Positions 24,366 to 32,895 of a stretch of 64,000 bases of DNA are shown here, in pieces. Source of the stretch: Actomonas aquatica (GTDB taxonomy: Bacteria; Verrucomicrobiota; Verrucomicrobiia; Opitutales; Opitutaceae); the NCBI RefSeq assembly GCF_019679435.2, contig NZ_CP139781.1, positions 806,001 to 870,000 on the forward strand. Direction: 5' to 3'. Position 1 is the stretch's first letter. Every line of letters begins with the position of its first letter. The notes under the pieces are model-generated. The model saw nothing but the letters and a program-made list of their open reading frames with translations, was not told where the DNA came from and searched no databases. Position numbers and translations under genes: made by a program.

Positions 24366-26798
24366 ATGATGCACGACCTCCGACTCGCCTTTCGCGCGCT
24401 CTTCAAATCCCCCGCCTTCACCTTTGTTGCGATCTCCACGCTCGCACTCTGCATCGGGGCCAACAGCGCGATCTTCAGCGTGGTCAACGCGGTCCTGCTG
24501 CGCCCGCTGCCTTATGCCGATTCCGACCGACTGGTGCAGGTCTACAACAGCTACCCCAAGAGCGATCTCGAATATGCCGGGGTCTCGATTCCCGACTACC
24601 TCGATCGCCGGGATCGGGCGCCGTCCATCGAAGATGCCGCCATCTACACCTGGGAGAGTTTTAACCTCGCCGGCGCGGAGCAACCCACCCGCACCCTCGG
24701 ACTACGCGCCTCGCCGTCGCTCTTCAGCACGCTCGGTGTATCCGCGCAGCGGGGACGTCTCTTCACGGACGACGATGCCCAAATCGGTCGTGAGCAGGTA
24801 GCCGTGCTCAGTCATGGTTTGTGGCAGGATCAATTTGGCGGCGACCCGCAGGTCATCGGCCAGACCATCCGGTTGAACGGATTGGCCTTTGAGGTCATCG
24901 GCATCATGCCCGAACACTTCTCCTTTCCGCAACCGCACGTGAAACTCTGGGTGCCCTTTGCGTTCACGCCGGAGCAGATGAGCATGAACGAGCGCGGCAA
25001 CGAATATTCGGAAATGATCGCGCGCCTCAAACCCGGCACCACCGCGGCCATGCTCACAGCGGAATGCGCGGCCATCATTGATCAAAACCTGCAGCAGGCA
25101 GAAGCGTTCCGCCCCTACGTCGAGGCGACGGGCTTTACCGGCATCGCGCGGCCCCTGCTCGATCAGAAAGTCGGCAACGTGCAATCGATGTTGTGGCTGC
25201 TTCAGGCCGGTGTGGTCGCGGCGTTGCTCATCGGCTGCGCCAACGTGGCCAATCTGCTCCTGGCGCGTGCCCTCGCCCGCCAACGGGAGCTGGCGATCCG
25301 CAGCGCGCTCGGCGCCAGCCGCTGGAGCATCGTGCGGCAACTGCTCACCGAAAGTGTGGTCCTCTTCGCTCTGGGCGGACTGCTGGGGTTACTCGTCGCC
25401 ACCTGGGCACTCACCGGTATGAACGCGCTGGGGGTCGACGACCTGCCCCGTAGCGAAGCCATCGCGCTCGATATGCCGGTGTTCCTCTTCACCTTCGCCT
25501 GCGCGCTCGGCAGCGGACTGCTCTTCGGCCTCGTCCCGGCGCTGCAGGCCTCCCGCGCCAAAGCCAGCGAAGCCCTCAAAACGGCCGGCTCCCGCACCAC
25601 CGCCGGCAAGCGCCAACGCTTCGTGCGCAATACCCTCGTGGTCGTCGAGTTTGCCCTCGCGCTCATGTTACTCTCCACGACCGTGCTGCTCATGCGCAGC
25701 CTGCATCACCTGCAGGCGCAGCCCGCCGGTTTTGATCCGGCCTATGTGCTCAGTGGTCGCTTCACCCTCCCTGAAGCGGCCTACGCGGAGGATGCGCAGC
25801 GCGTGGCTTTTGCCGACAACCTGCTTCGCGAGTTCGAAGCCGTGCCGGGGGTGACGGCGGCCGCCTTCACCAGCAACATCCCCTTCGGCTACAGCAACTC
25901 CCAAGGCACCTACCACATCGATGGGCGTGAGCTCCCCGAGGGCAGCCCGCCGCCGCATGGACAGTTGCGCAGCATCTCCCCCGACTATTTTGCCACCATG
26001 GGGGTGCCGCTGCTGCGTGGTCGACTCTTCACGAACGCCGACGGGCCCGACGCCGAAGCTGTCGTCATCATCGATCGTGTCTTGGCCGATCGCTACTGGC
26101 CCGGCGAAGATCCGATCGGCAAACGCATCTATCGCGGTGCCGTCAACCCCGACAACTTGCGCACCATCGTCGGTGTCGTGGCGGCCGTGAAGCATTCCGG
26201 CCTCGATGATGAGACCCGCAAGGAAACGATCTACTACCCGCTGGCGCAGCGCCCGGTCACCGGCCTGAACTTTGTCGTGCGCACCTCGGTGCCGCCGTCG
26301 ACCTTGATCGCGCCGCTGCGCGAGGCCGTGCTCCGGGTCGATTCCGATCTGCCGATTTACGACGTGCAGACACTGGCCGATCGCGTGACCGGCTCACTCA
26401 GCACGCAGCGCACGCCCATGCTGCTTCTCGGCATCTTCAGCGGCATGGCGCTGCTACTGTCCGCGCTCGGCGTCTACGGCGTGCTGGCCTTCAACGTCAG
26501 TCAGCGCACGCAGGAAATCGGCATCCGCATGGCCCTGGGCGCGCTTTCCCGCGATGTGCTCAACCTCATCCTGCGCCAAGGCCTGCAACTCATCGCCGTC
26601 GGCCTTGCGTTGGGTTTGGCCGGATACTTCGCGGTGAGCCGCCTGCTTCGCAGCGTGGTCTATGAACTGTCGCCGCTCGATCCGCTTTCGCTCGTCTCCG
26701 GTGGCCTCACCCTCGCCCTCATCGCCCTGGCCGCCTGTTGGATCCCGGCGCGCCGCGCCGCCAAGGTCGACCCCATGGTCGCTCTGCGGGACGAATAA
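24366..26798 (+). CDS. ADOP-family ABC transporter permease (810 aa)
   Basis: Starts at ATG ATG (24366/24369), giving MMHDLRLAFRALFKSPAF; the TTG at 24351 is a less likely start. TM1 is LALCIGANSAIFSVVNAVLL. The first periplasmic domain has YNSYPKSDLEYAG and SIPDYLDRRD, closest to the permease at 11143. Loops: IRSALGASRWSIVRQLLTES and TQEIGIRMALGALSRDV; end [15 protein letters not shown]. Second gene of the operon transcribed from 21923, followed after 17 bp by a secreted SnoaL-like protein. Substrate unknown. Confidence 0.91.
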   Translation: MMHDLRLAFRALFKSPAFTFVAISTLALCIGANSAIFSVVNAVLLRPLPYADSDRLVQVYNSYPKSDLEYAGVSIPDYLDRRDRAPSIEDAAIYTWESFNLAGAEQPTRTLGLRASPSLFSTLGVSAQRGRLFTDDDAQIGREQVAVLSHGLWQDQFGGDPQVIGQTIRLNGLAFEVIGIMPEHFSFPQPHVKLWVPFAFTPEQMSMNERGNEYSEMIARLKPGTTAAMLTAECAAIIDQNLQQAEAFRPYVEATGFTGIARPLLDQKVGNVQSMLWLLQAGVVAALLIGCANVANLLLARALARQRELAIRSALGASRWSIVRQLLTESVVLFALGGLLGLLVATWALTGMNALGVDDLPRSEAIALDMPVFLFTFACALGSGLLFGLVPALQASRAKASEALKTAGSRTTAGKRQRFVRNTLVVVEFALALMLLSTTVLLMRSLHHLQAQPAGFDPAYVLSGRFTLPEAAYAEDAQRVAFADNLLREFEAVPGVTAAAFTSNIPFGYSNSQGTYHIDGRELPEGSPPPHGQLRSISPDYFATMGVPLLRGRLFTNADGPDAEAVVIIDRVLADRYWPGEDPIGKRIYRGAVNPDNLRTIVGVVAAVKHSGLDDETRKETIYYPLAQRPVTGLNFVVRTSVPPSTLIAPLREAVLRVDSDLPIYDVQTLADRVTGSLSTQRTPMLLLGIFSGMALLLSALGVYGVLAFNVSQRTQEIGIRMALGALSRDVLNLILRQGLQLIAVGLALGLAGYFAVSRLLRSVVYELSPLDPLSLVSGGLTLALIALAACWIPARRAAKVDPMVALRDE

Positions 26799-26815
26799 CC
26801 CCACCCGCCACCGTC

Positions 26816-27325
26816 ATGCTCACACCCCGCCCACTCCGGCTTCTCGCCCTCTTCGTCCCCGGCCTGTTTTTCACGTTCGCCAACGCCGCACCCGCCGACG
26901 ACCTCGACGCCGTGGCCGATCGCTACCTTGCGGCCTATACCGGACAGCACCTCGACGAACTCGCGACTTACTACACGCCTGAGTCCGTTTTTGATGACCC
27001 CACCTCCGAGGGCTATTGGCGGCAACGCTTCCGCGTCACCGGCGGCGAGCAGATCGTCGGCGCGATGCGCAGTGGTTGGACGCTGCTGCACGGGTTTAAT
27101 TTCGAAGTCGAAAAACGTATCACCTATCATGACCGAGTGGTGTTGATCGGCACGTCCCACCTCACCCTCGATGGCGCCATGTTCGGCGCCAAACCGGGCG
27201 TTGATTACACGGTCGCGCTGCAGGCGGTGACGATCCTGCGAATCGTCGACGGCAAAATTCTCGAGCACCTCGACCACTACGACTACGCCCCGCTCGGCGT
27301 CATTGCCCGCGAAGCCCGAAACTGA
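26816..27325 (+). CDS. Secreted SnoaL/NTF2-like protein
   Basis: 169 residues from the ATG at 26816, chosen because a signal peptide begins there (MLTPRPLRLLALFVPGLFF, cleavage probably after ANA). The mature part has the alpha+beta cone pattern of SnoaL-like proteins: helix ADRYLAAYTGQHLDELATYY, then TPESVFDDPTS, and the closing strand VDGKILEHLDHYDY. Such domains bind small hydrophobic ligands or act as simple isomerases/hydrolases; no specific reaction can be assigned. It follows the permease at 24366 by 17 bp and lies in the sigma-54 operon, parallel to the VNG-repeat protein that closes the other one. Confidence 0.75.
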   Translation: MLTPRPLRLLALFVPGLFFTFANAAPADDLDAVADRYLAAYTGQHLDELATYYTPESVFDDPTSEGYWRQRFRVTGGEQIVGAMRSGWTLLHGFNFEVEKRITYHDRVVLIGTSHLTLDGAMFGAKPGVDYTVALQAVTILRIVDGKILEHLDHYDYAPLGVIAREARN

Positions 27326-27357
27326 ACAAAGCAATCAGCGCGCGGTCTCAAGCGGTC

Positions 27358-27795
27358 ATGCCCCTGTTCCGCTTTCGCATTCTGGGCCTGCTTGTTGCCA
27401 CACTGCTGCTGCCCTGTCTCGCCGTCGCCCAGAGCGACGTTATGCCTTACGCCGTCGAGCAACTGAAAACCAATGGTTCGCAGAGCTTCGCGAAGTTATT
27501 ACCTCCCGATGATATCGAGGAAAGCCGCCGACTGGCTGCGGCCTTGGACAAACTTCGATTTCATGCCGGCAACCTGATGGATTGGGAAGTCATCGACTCC
27601 CGCCCATTGTCCACCCGCCTCACGCGACAGATCATGGTGCTGCACTACGAAGCGTTTCCCATCTTCCTGCGGATCGATGTTTACGACTCGGCCCATGATA
27701 CGCTCTACCTGTCGCCCAAGTTGTCTCGGGAAATTGAGGACCTGCTGCCATTCGGCAGCGAGAACTTACCCGTTCGGCAGCTAAGCAACCGGTAA
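27358..27795 (+). CDS. Small secreted protein of unknown function
   Basis: 145 residues. The N-terminus MPLFRFRILGLLVATLLLP with LAVAQSDV is a good signal peptide (cleavage after VAQ). The mature ~120 residues are mixed alpha/beta with no cysteines and no recognised motif; LRIDVYDSAHDTLYLSPKLS is the most distinctive stretch. It is 32 bp downstream of the SnoaL-like gene and 43 bp upstream of an SDR gene on the same strand, so it is probably co-transcribed with them. Function not recognised. Confidence 0.65.
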   Translation: MPLFRFRILGLLVATLLLPCLAVAQSDVMPYAVEQLKTNGSQSFAKLLPPDDIEESRRLAAALDKLRFHAGNLMDWEVIDSRPLSTRLTRQIMVLHYEAFPIFLRIDVYDSAHDTLYLSPKLSREIEDLLPFGSENLPVRQLSNR

Positions 27796-27838
27796 CATTG
27801 CCACCAAGTCGGGAGCGCGCACCATCGCGAGCTCCATC

Positions 27839-28612
27839 ATGCCGCTCACCCTCGATCTTTCCTCCCGCATCGCAGTAATCACCGGCGCCACTGGCCAACT
27901 CGGCCGTGTCATGGCGCTGACCTTGGCCAAGGCCGGCGCCGACGTCGCGTTGCACTATCACGGCAATGCGACCAAAGCGGCCGAGTTGCAGGCCGAGATC
28001 GAGGCCCTCGGCCGCCGTGCCTGCACCGTCCAGGCCGATGTGGCTGATTTGCCCGCGATGCTGAAAATGCGTGACCAAATTGAAGCAGCACTAGGCACGC
28101 CGGATATCGTGGTGGCTTGTGCGGTCGCCCAAGTGTGGCCGTGGTCGACGGTTTTGGAGGAAGATCTAGCCGACTACGAATCCCAGTTTCGCTCCTGTGT
28201 GCTGCATAATGTAAATCTCGCGAAAGCCTTCCTCCCGGCCATGCAGGCCCACGGCACTGGCGGCCGTTACATTGGCATCAACACCGAATGTGCCATGCAG
28301 GTCGCCGAGACTCAGTCGGCCTACACCAGTGGCAAACGGGGCATGGATGCGGTGTTGCGCGTGCTCGCCAAGGAAGTGGGTCCCGATCAGATCACGGTCA
28401 ACCAAGTGGCCCCGGGATGGACGATCTCGGAACAGGATCGGATCAATGGCACGGAGGCCAACGAAGCTTATGCGGCCACCGTGCCGTTGCGTCGCCGCGG
28501 CACGGACCAAGAGGTCGCCAACGTGGTGGCGTTCCTCGCCAGTGACCTGGCCAGCTACATCACCGGCGCCTTCATTCCCGTCTGCGGCGGCCACGTCATG
28601 CCGACGATCTAG
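27839..28612 (+). CDS. Short-chain dehydrogenase/reductase (SDR)
   Basis: 257 residues, the classical SDR length. The dinucleotide motif is ITGATGQLGRVMAL near residue 15; the HYHGN stretch after beta-2 suggests NADP(H) preference. The catalytic YxxxK is YTSGK in ETQSAYTSGKRGMDAV. The usual catalytic Ser 13 residues before the Tyr appears to be Thr (INTEC context). The end GAFIPVCGGHVMPTI matches the SDR C-terminus ('GG' loop). Likely an oxidoreductase for a carbonyl or sugar substrate. It could be the last gene of the sigma-54 operon from 21923; it converges on the polysaccharide locus 18 bp away. Confidence 0.82.
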   Translation: MPLTLDLSSRIAVITGATGQLGRVMALTLAKAGADVALHYHGNATKAAELQAEIEALGRRACTVQADVADLPAMLKMRDQIEAALGTPDIVVACAVAQVWPWSTVLEEDLADYESQFRSCVLHNVNLAKAFLPAMQAHGTGGRYIGINTECAMQVAETQSAYTSGKRGMDAVLRVLAKEVGPDQITVNQVAPGWTISEQDRINGTEANEAYAATVPLRRRGTDQEVANVVAFLASDLASYITGAFIPVCGGHVMPTI

Positions 28613-28630
28613 GAGCGCTTGCGTTTTTCG

Positions 28631-29479
28631 CTATCGCCGCATCCGCACGGCACACCACTGCTTGAAACGATTCCAGGTGGCCAGATGATCCGGGACCTCG
28701 GGGATGGCATCGCAATACGCCTCGCAGGCTTGACGATCATGCCAAGCGTCCGCCCCCGAGAACAACTGCGCGGGCTCTCGGGACGCCACCGCCTCTTGTA
28801 GGCAGGGTGGATCGGAGTCCATCGGTCGCGCATAGATGATGTTGTAGTTCACCCAACGCCTGAATTGGCGCTGGACCGGAAAACGCGCCCGCCGAAGGCG
28901 TTGGCTTAGCAGGCGCTCTGGATTGCGGCGGGCACGCAGATATTCCTTCACTAACCGTTCTCTCGACCCGAAATCCCACACTGCGGCAAAATCCTCCATC
29001 GGGCCCAGCCAGAGATGGTCGCAAATCCAATTCCGCGGCAGCACGGGGTTGTCGGCGACCAAGTTCACTGCGAAGGGCCATGCGGGCAAATCCCAGTCGT
29101 GGATCAGACAATCGGTGCGGATGCGCAGCACATGCGTGATGGGCGGTGACTGCTCCCGCGCTCGCTGGATGAGGTGCATGATCGCCAAAAACATGCCCAT
29201 CGTATTGTGCGGCGGGCTGCCCGAATTGGAGCCGCCTTGAATCTCCGGGAAATCATCCCGTCCATGACCCGGTTCTTCGACCAAATAGCAGATCTCGCTT
29301 CGCGAGCGCAGCGTCTCCACCTCGAACGAATAATTACCACGAGCCTTCGCGCCGTGTTCCTCCCGCCAGAGATGCACCAGCACCTCATAGTCGACCGGCA
29401 GCTTTTCGCGCAGGCGGTCCAGCACCAACGGCGCGTAGCGCCGCGGTCCACTCATCAATACGGCCAGCCTTGGTGTCAC
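28631..29479 (-). CDS. WavE-like polysaccharide biosynthesis protein
   Basis: 282 residues from a GTG start at 29479, which overlaps the TGA of the upstream flippase gene (GTGA, 29476-29479); the longer frame to 29635 lies inside that gene. The N-terminus TPRLAVLMSGPRRYAPLVLD and the middle RIRTDCLIHDWDLP, with KNTMG-like HNTMGMFLA, resemble WavE-type proteins of LPS core and capsule loci, presumed glycosyltransferases. PRNWICDHLWLGPMEDFAAV supports this. Donor and acceptor unknown. Translational coupling to the flippase ties it to polymer assembly. Confidence 0.7.
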   Translation of the reverse strand: MTPRLAVLMSGPRRYAPLVLDRLREKLPVDYEVLVHLWREEHGAKARGNYSFEVETLRSRSEICYLVEEPGHGRDDFPEIQGGSNSGSPPHNTMGMFLAIMHLIQRAREQSPPITHVLRIRTDCLIHDWDLPAWPFAVNLVADNPVLPRNWICDHLWLGPMEDFAAVWDFGSRERLVKEYLRARRNPERLLSQRLRRARFPVQRQFRRWVNYNIIYARPMDSDPPCLQEAVASREPAQLFSGADAWHDRQACEAYCDAIPEVPDHLATWNRFKQWCAVRMRR

Positions 29480-30780
29480 GCTGCCCCTCCCCACGGATGC
29501 CGTAACGCCCGGCCCAGTGCGCGATTGAACGTGCGCTGACTCGGCACGGCCAGGGGCAGTAGTGCCGACATGAATACGCGCGCGGTGCAGGTGGCGGCGG
29601 CTGCGCCCATCACCCCGTAGCGGGGAATGGCCCAAGCATTCAGCGCGATATTGGTCAGAGCCCCCACTGCCGTCGTCCAGACTCCCAGTTTGGTGTCCTC
29701 GACCAGCGAGATATACTGACCACGCACCAGACCCACGAAAACGAATACTTGGGCAAAGAGTAGCAACGCCATCGGCCGCCCCGCCTCAGCGTAGTCCGCA
29801 CCAAACAAAACACCGATCAACCACGGCCCAGCGAAAAACATAACCAAAGCCAACCCCGCCAAGCCCCACATTCCCGGACCTAGCAAGCGACTGGCGTGGT
29901 GAATAAAGGCGGTTTCACCCCGCCGAAAGACCTGCACCAAATCACTGCTCATCATGCGCACTGCAATGACCATGACCATGGGGACCAGATCCACCAGTTG
30001 CACCGCCACCGCGTAAACCCCCACCGCGCGCTCATCCGCCATCTTGCCGAGCATTACCATGTCCATGCGGGTCAGAATCAGCACGGAGATGCCCGTAACC
30101 GTAAGATTGACACCATCCCGTCGGATCGCTCGGCCGACCGCCGGCAGATTCGCGTCCGACGGGGAGGATCGGTTCTGCGAACGTTGATTGGCCCACAGCT
30201 GTCCCTTGGCCCCCCACCAATTGACCGCTCCCTTGACCAGGGTTTCAGCCGTAGGCACTGCCAGCAGCCACCCCACGGGCCCGCCGATGAGCACCACGCC
30301 GAGACGCGTAAGCAAATTGACCGCGGAACCCAGCAGGCCGCCCGCGACCAAGTTGCGGTTGTTCTTGGCGAAATACATCCACTCTTCCGCCGTGGCCAAC
30401 CACGACAAAAGGAACATCCCAGCGAACAGCCAAACCTGCGCCATTGGCAGTGGATCGTCCGGCGACATGAGGCGGTAAACCCACGGAAAAGTAACGAAAC
30501 AAACTGCTCCCCAGAACCAACGCCAATACATCGCAAGGCGGACCGCGTGAGCCTGCTGATCGGTGCCAAAATACCGCAGCATGACGTTGCCCAATCCAAA
30601 GGTGCTGATCGGCGCAAAGAACGCTCCCAACGCGAACACAAAACTCAAACGGCCAAACTCCTCTGCCCCGAACCAGCGGGCCACCACGACAAAGCCGATG
30701 AATGCCAAGCCTCGCGAAGAAACCCGCTCGAGCAGCACCGCGAGAATCTTGGCTCGATTGGACGACTCGGGGGCCGGCAT
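29476..30780 (-). CDS. Wzx-like oligosaccharide flippase (MOP superfamily)
   Basis: 434 residues, roughly 12-14 hydrophobic segments. The N-terminus AKILAVLLERVSSRGLAFIG and VARWFGAEEFGRLSFVFALG are typical of polysaccharide-biosynthesis MOP flippases. It would move the lipid-linked repeat unit across the inner membrane. Its end overlaps the WavE-like gene by 4 bases, and it lies 5 bases downstream of the phosphofructokinase-like gene, so all are in one - strand operon starting at 32767. Confidence 0.85.
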   Translation of the reverse strand: MPAPESSNRAKILAVLLERVSSRGLAFIGFVVVARWFGAEEFGRLSFVFALGAFFAPISTFGLGNVMLRYFGTDQQAHAVRLAMYWRWFWGAVCFVTFPWVYRLMSPDDPLPMAQVWLFAGMFLLSWLATAEEWMYFAKNNRNLVAGGLLGSAVNLLTRLGVVLIGGPVGWLLAVPTAETLVKGAVNWWGAKGQLWANQRSQNRSSPSDANLPAVGRAIRRDGVNLTVTGISVLILTRMDMVMLGKMADERAVGVYAVAVQLVDLVPMVMVIAVRMMSSDLVQVFRRGETAFIHHASRLLGPGMWGLAGLALVMFFAGPWLIGVLFGADYAEAGRPMALLLFAQVFVFVGLVRGQYISLVEDTKLGVWTTAVGALTNIALNAWAIPRYGVMGAAAATCTARVFMSALLPLAVPSQRTFNRALGRALRHPWGGAA

Positions 30781-30785
30781 CGTGG

Positions 30786-31988
30786 TCAGTAAGCGAAGAA
30801 CTCGTTCTGCTGCGAATTAGGCAGCGGTAACTGCCCCTCGCCGATAAGGGTGCTGGCGTAGTCGATGAACGCGTCAGTGACATCAAAGGCTCCTTCGGCC
30901 ACCCACTCCGGCTTCAAACGGCGATGCATGTTCGTCGGCAATTCCGCGAAAGGCAGACTGGTGAACCCAATCCCATTCAGCGCGGCCGGCATGCGACACA
31001 CCGACGCGAAGAATGATCGCTCGCCGTCCGACAGGCTCTTGGCGGTGTGTAGACCGACGCCGTAGGCACTCTCCAAATCGATGGTTGAAACAAAACGGCT
31101 GTCGCTGCGCTGGTCAAAGCCAGGCAGAAAGACGCGGGCCCGCAACCCGGCTTCGAAACACGCCGCCATTAACAACTGGGCATTGGTCGTATCCGTCGAT
31201 CCATACATGATCTGACCTGAGGCATCGTAACGCTTGGCAAAATCGGCCACATCGTAGCCTTCGGACATCACCACGATCGCGCGGCCGTGTTCCGCCACCA
31301 TCGCCTGCAATCGCGCGACGACCTGCGACTTCGTCTGCAGATCCTCCGGCAACAGCAGCATCAGCGGCATACGGCGTTCAGGATCCCCCAGTCGGGCGCA
31401 GGCCGCAAGAAACCCGGTTTGTCGACCAAAAGTCTGGGCGATCAGGATCTGATCATGGCTGCAAGCGCCCAGATTCTCGAGGTTCATGATGTGCGTCTTG
31501 TGCCGCCAATAGTTGGCACAGCTCGGGAAACCCGGAGTGAAGTAAGTGTCCACGAAATCGGGATCGCCAAAATCGTTGTCCACCGTCTTGGGCACTGCTG
31601 CGATCGCGACCTCTTCTCCCACTAGGTCACCAATCTTGCGCGATTGCTGGATCGTGCCACTGCCGCCGATATTTACGAAATAGCCCACGTCGAATTCGGC
31701 AAAGCGTTCTTGCAGCGGCTGCCGCCAGGAATCGTCGACCGGCTCAACCCGCGTCGTGCCAATAAACCCCGACGCCGGAGTGCGGTAGAGGCGCCCTAGG
31801 TCCGCCGTAGACAGCCCGGTAAGATCCCGCACCTGCCCGGCCAAGAGGCCCACGATACCGGGATGCCCCGCCAGAATCCGACCACCGGCGGGCAGATGTT
31901 TACGAATCCCGGTAATCAGGCCGCAGAGGGTCGCGTTGATGACCGAAGTCGTGCCCCCCGACATCGTGATGAGAACGTTGCGACGCAT
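30786..31988 (-). CDS. Phosphofructokinase-like protein in a polysaccharide operon
   Basis: 400 residues with the PFK fold signature: SGGTTSVINATLCGLITGI at the N-terminus, PKTVDNDFGDPDFVDTYFTPG around the catalytic Asp (TxDND), and FGRQTGFLAA matching the MGRxxGxLA loop. The PKTxDND form is typical of PPi-type or atypical PFKs. The metal/phosphoryl-donor loop, normally GGDG, GGDD or GGND, reads NIGGSGTIQQ, so the Asp/Asn is missing. It overlaps the nucleotidyltransferase gene (TGATG at 31988) and precedes the flippase by 5 bp. It may phosphorylate a sugar phosphate for precursor synthesis rather than serve glycolysis; this is inference from context and the altered loop. Confidence 0.78.
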   Translation of the reverse strand: MRRNVLITMSGGTTSVINATLCGLITGIRKHLPAGGRILAGHPGIVGLLAGQVRDLTGLSTADLGRLYRTPASGFIGTTRVEPVDDSWRQPLQERFAEFDVGYFVNIGGSGTIQQSRKIGDLVGEEVAIAAVPKTVDNDFGDPDFVDTYFTPGFPSCANYWRHKTHIMNLENLGACSHDQILIAQTFGRQTGFLAACARLGDPERRMPLMLLLPEDLQTKSQVVARLQAMVAEHGRAIVVMSEGYDVADFAKRYDASGQIMYGSTDTTNAQLLMAACFEAGLRARVFLPGFDQRSDSRFVSTIDLESAYGVGLHTAKSLSDGERSFFASVCRMPAALNGIGFTSLPFAELPTNMHRRLKPEWVAEGAFDVTDAFIDYASTLIGEGQLPLPNSQQNEFFAY

Positions 31989-32767
31989 CAGAAAACGACT
32001 GGCTTTTTCTCGGGGTCAAAACGACAGCTGTTGTGCCGCAGGCGGTGGCGGAATCCATCAATGCCAGACAGGTTGCCCAAATCAAATTTGGCCAGTGTGC
32101 CGGCTGGATAAACCGGCACGCCATCACGGATGAGGTGGTTGTAGGCCGGTCCCACGTAATACTCCCCTTTGACGGTTTCGCCGGACGCGAAATGGGTCTG
32201 CAGCATGTGGTCGAGCAGCGTGACTGAACTAAGGCCGTAAACCCCCGCACTCGCCAGGTTCGAAATATTCTCCTTTTCCACCACGCGCGTGATCCGTCCC
32301 GCCTCAATCTGGGCGTAGCTGGCTTTGCTGGTGAACTCCGCATACAAGGGCATAAATCCGCTGTCTCCATCATCTGGAGACATGCCCACCCCGGCCGGAA
32401 TTTCGAAGTGAACGTATTGGTCCACATTGACGACCGTCACCATGCCGAGAACTCCCCGCAGCGCCTCGACCGCAAAGGCCACCGACTTCGCCGGTCCTTG
32501 CGGAACGTCGGGAGCCAGCACCACCTCAAAAGGAGCTTGGATACCGCAGCGCGCGAGACTGCGCCCAATCGTCTCTTCCACTTGAAACTCCCGCTCAAAG
32601 TCCTGGGTGGTTACGAAAACAAAACGTGAGGATTCGGTGACGTGCACGCTGAGCGACAGCAGTAACCACTCGAGGATCGATCCTCCGTTTACCGGGATGA
32701 ACGGTTTAAAAAGTCCGAGGTCGCTCGTGCGAGTGCCGCGGCCTGCCATGGGGATGATCCAATTCAT
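31988..32767 (-). CDS. Sugar nucleotidyltransferase (NTP_transferase family)
   Basis: 259 residues from the ATG at 32767; the longer frame to 32830 adds 21 residues upstream of the conserved start. The signature MNWIIPMAGRGTRTSDLG with FKPFIPVNGGSILEW gives the nucleotide-binding GxGTR and KP residues of nucleotide-sugar pyrophosphorylases. VVNVDQYVHFE contains the Asp expected for metal binding. It overlaps the PFK-like gene by one base. The pair could make an activated sugar (phosphorylation then nucleotidylation) for the polymer; the sugar is unknown. The 128 bp to the divergent gene at 32896 must hold both promoters, but no strong one was seen. Confidence 0.8.
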   Translation of the reverse strand: MNWIIPMAGRGTRTSDLGLFKPFIPVNGGSILEWLLLSLSVHVTESSRFVFVTTQDFEREFQVEETIGRSLARCGIQAPFEVVLAPDVPQGPAKSVAFAVEALRGVLGMVTVVNVDQYVHFEIPAGVGMSPDDGDSGFMPLYAEFTSKASYAQIEAGRITRVVEKENISNLASAGVYGLSSVTLLDHMLQTHFASGETVKGEYYVGPAYNHLIRDGVPVYPAGTLAKFDLGNLSGIDGFRHRLRHNSCRFDPEKKPVVF

Positions 32768-32895
32768 ATCGAGTGCGCAAGGGGCGCGAGCGCGGATGGA
32801 AACCACTCCAACCGACCTTGGCGAGTCCACATCGACTCCATAACTCCGGGCAACTCGATCTTGCTGCTGATCAAATCAAGCTCGCTCGCTCCAAC

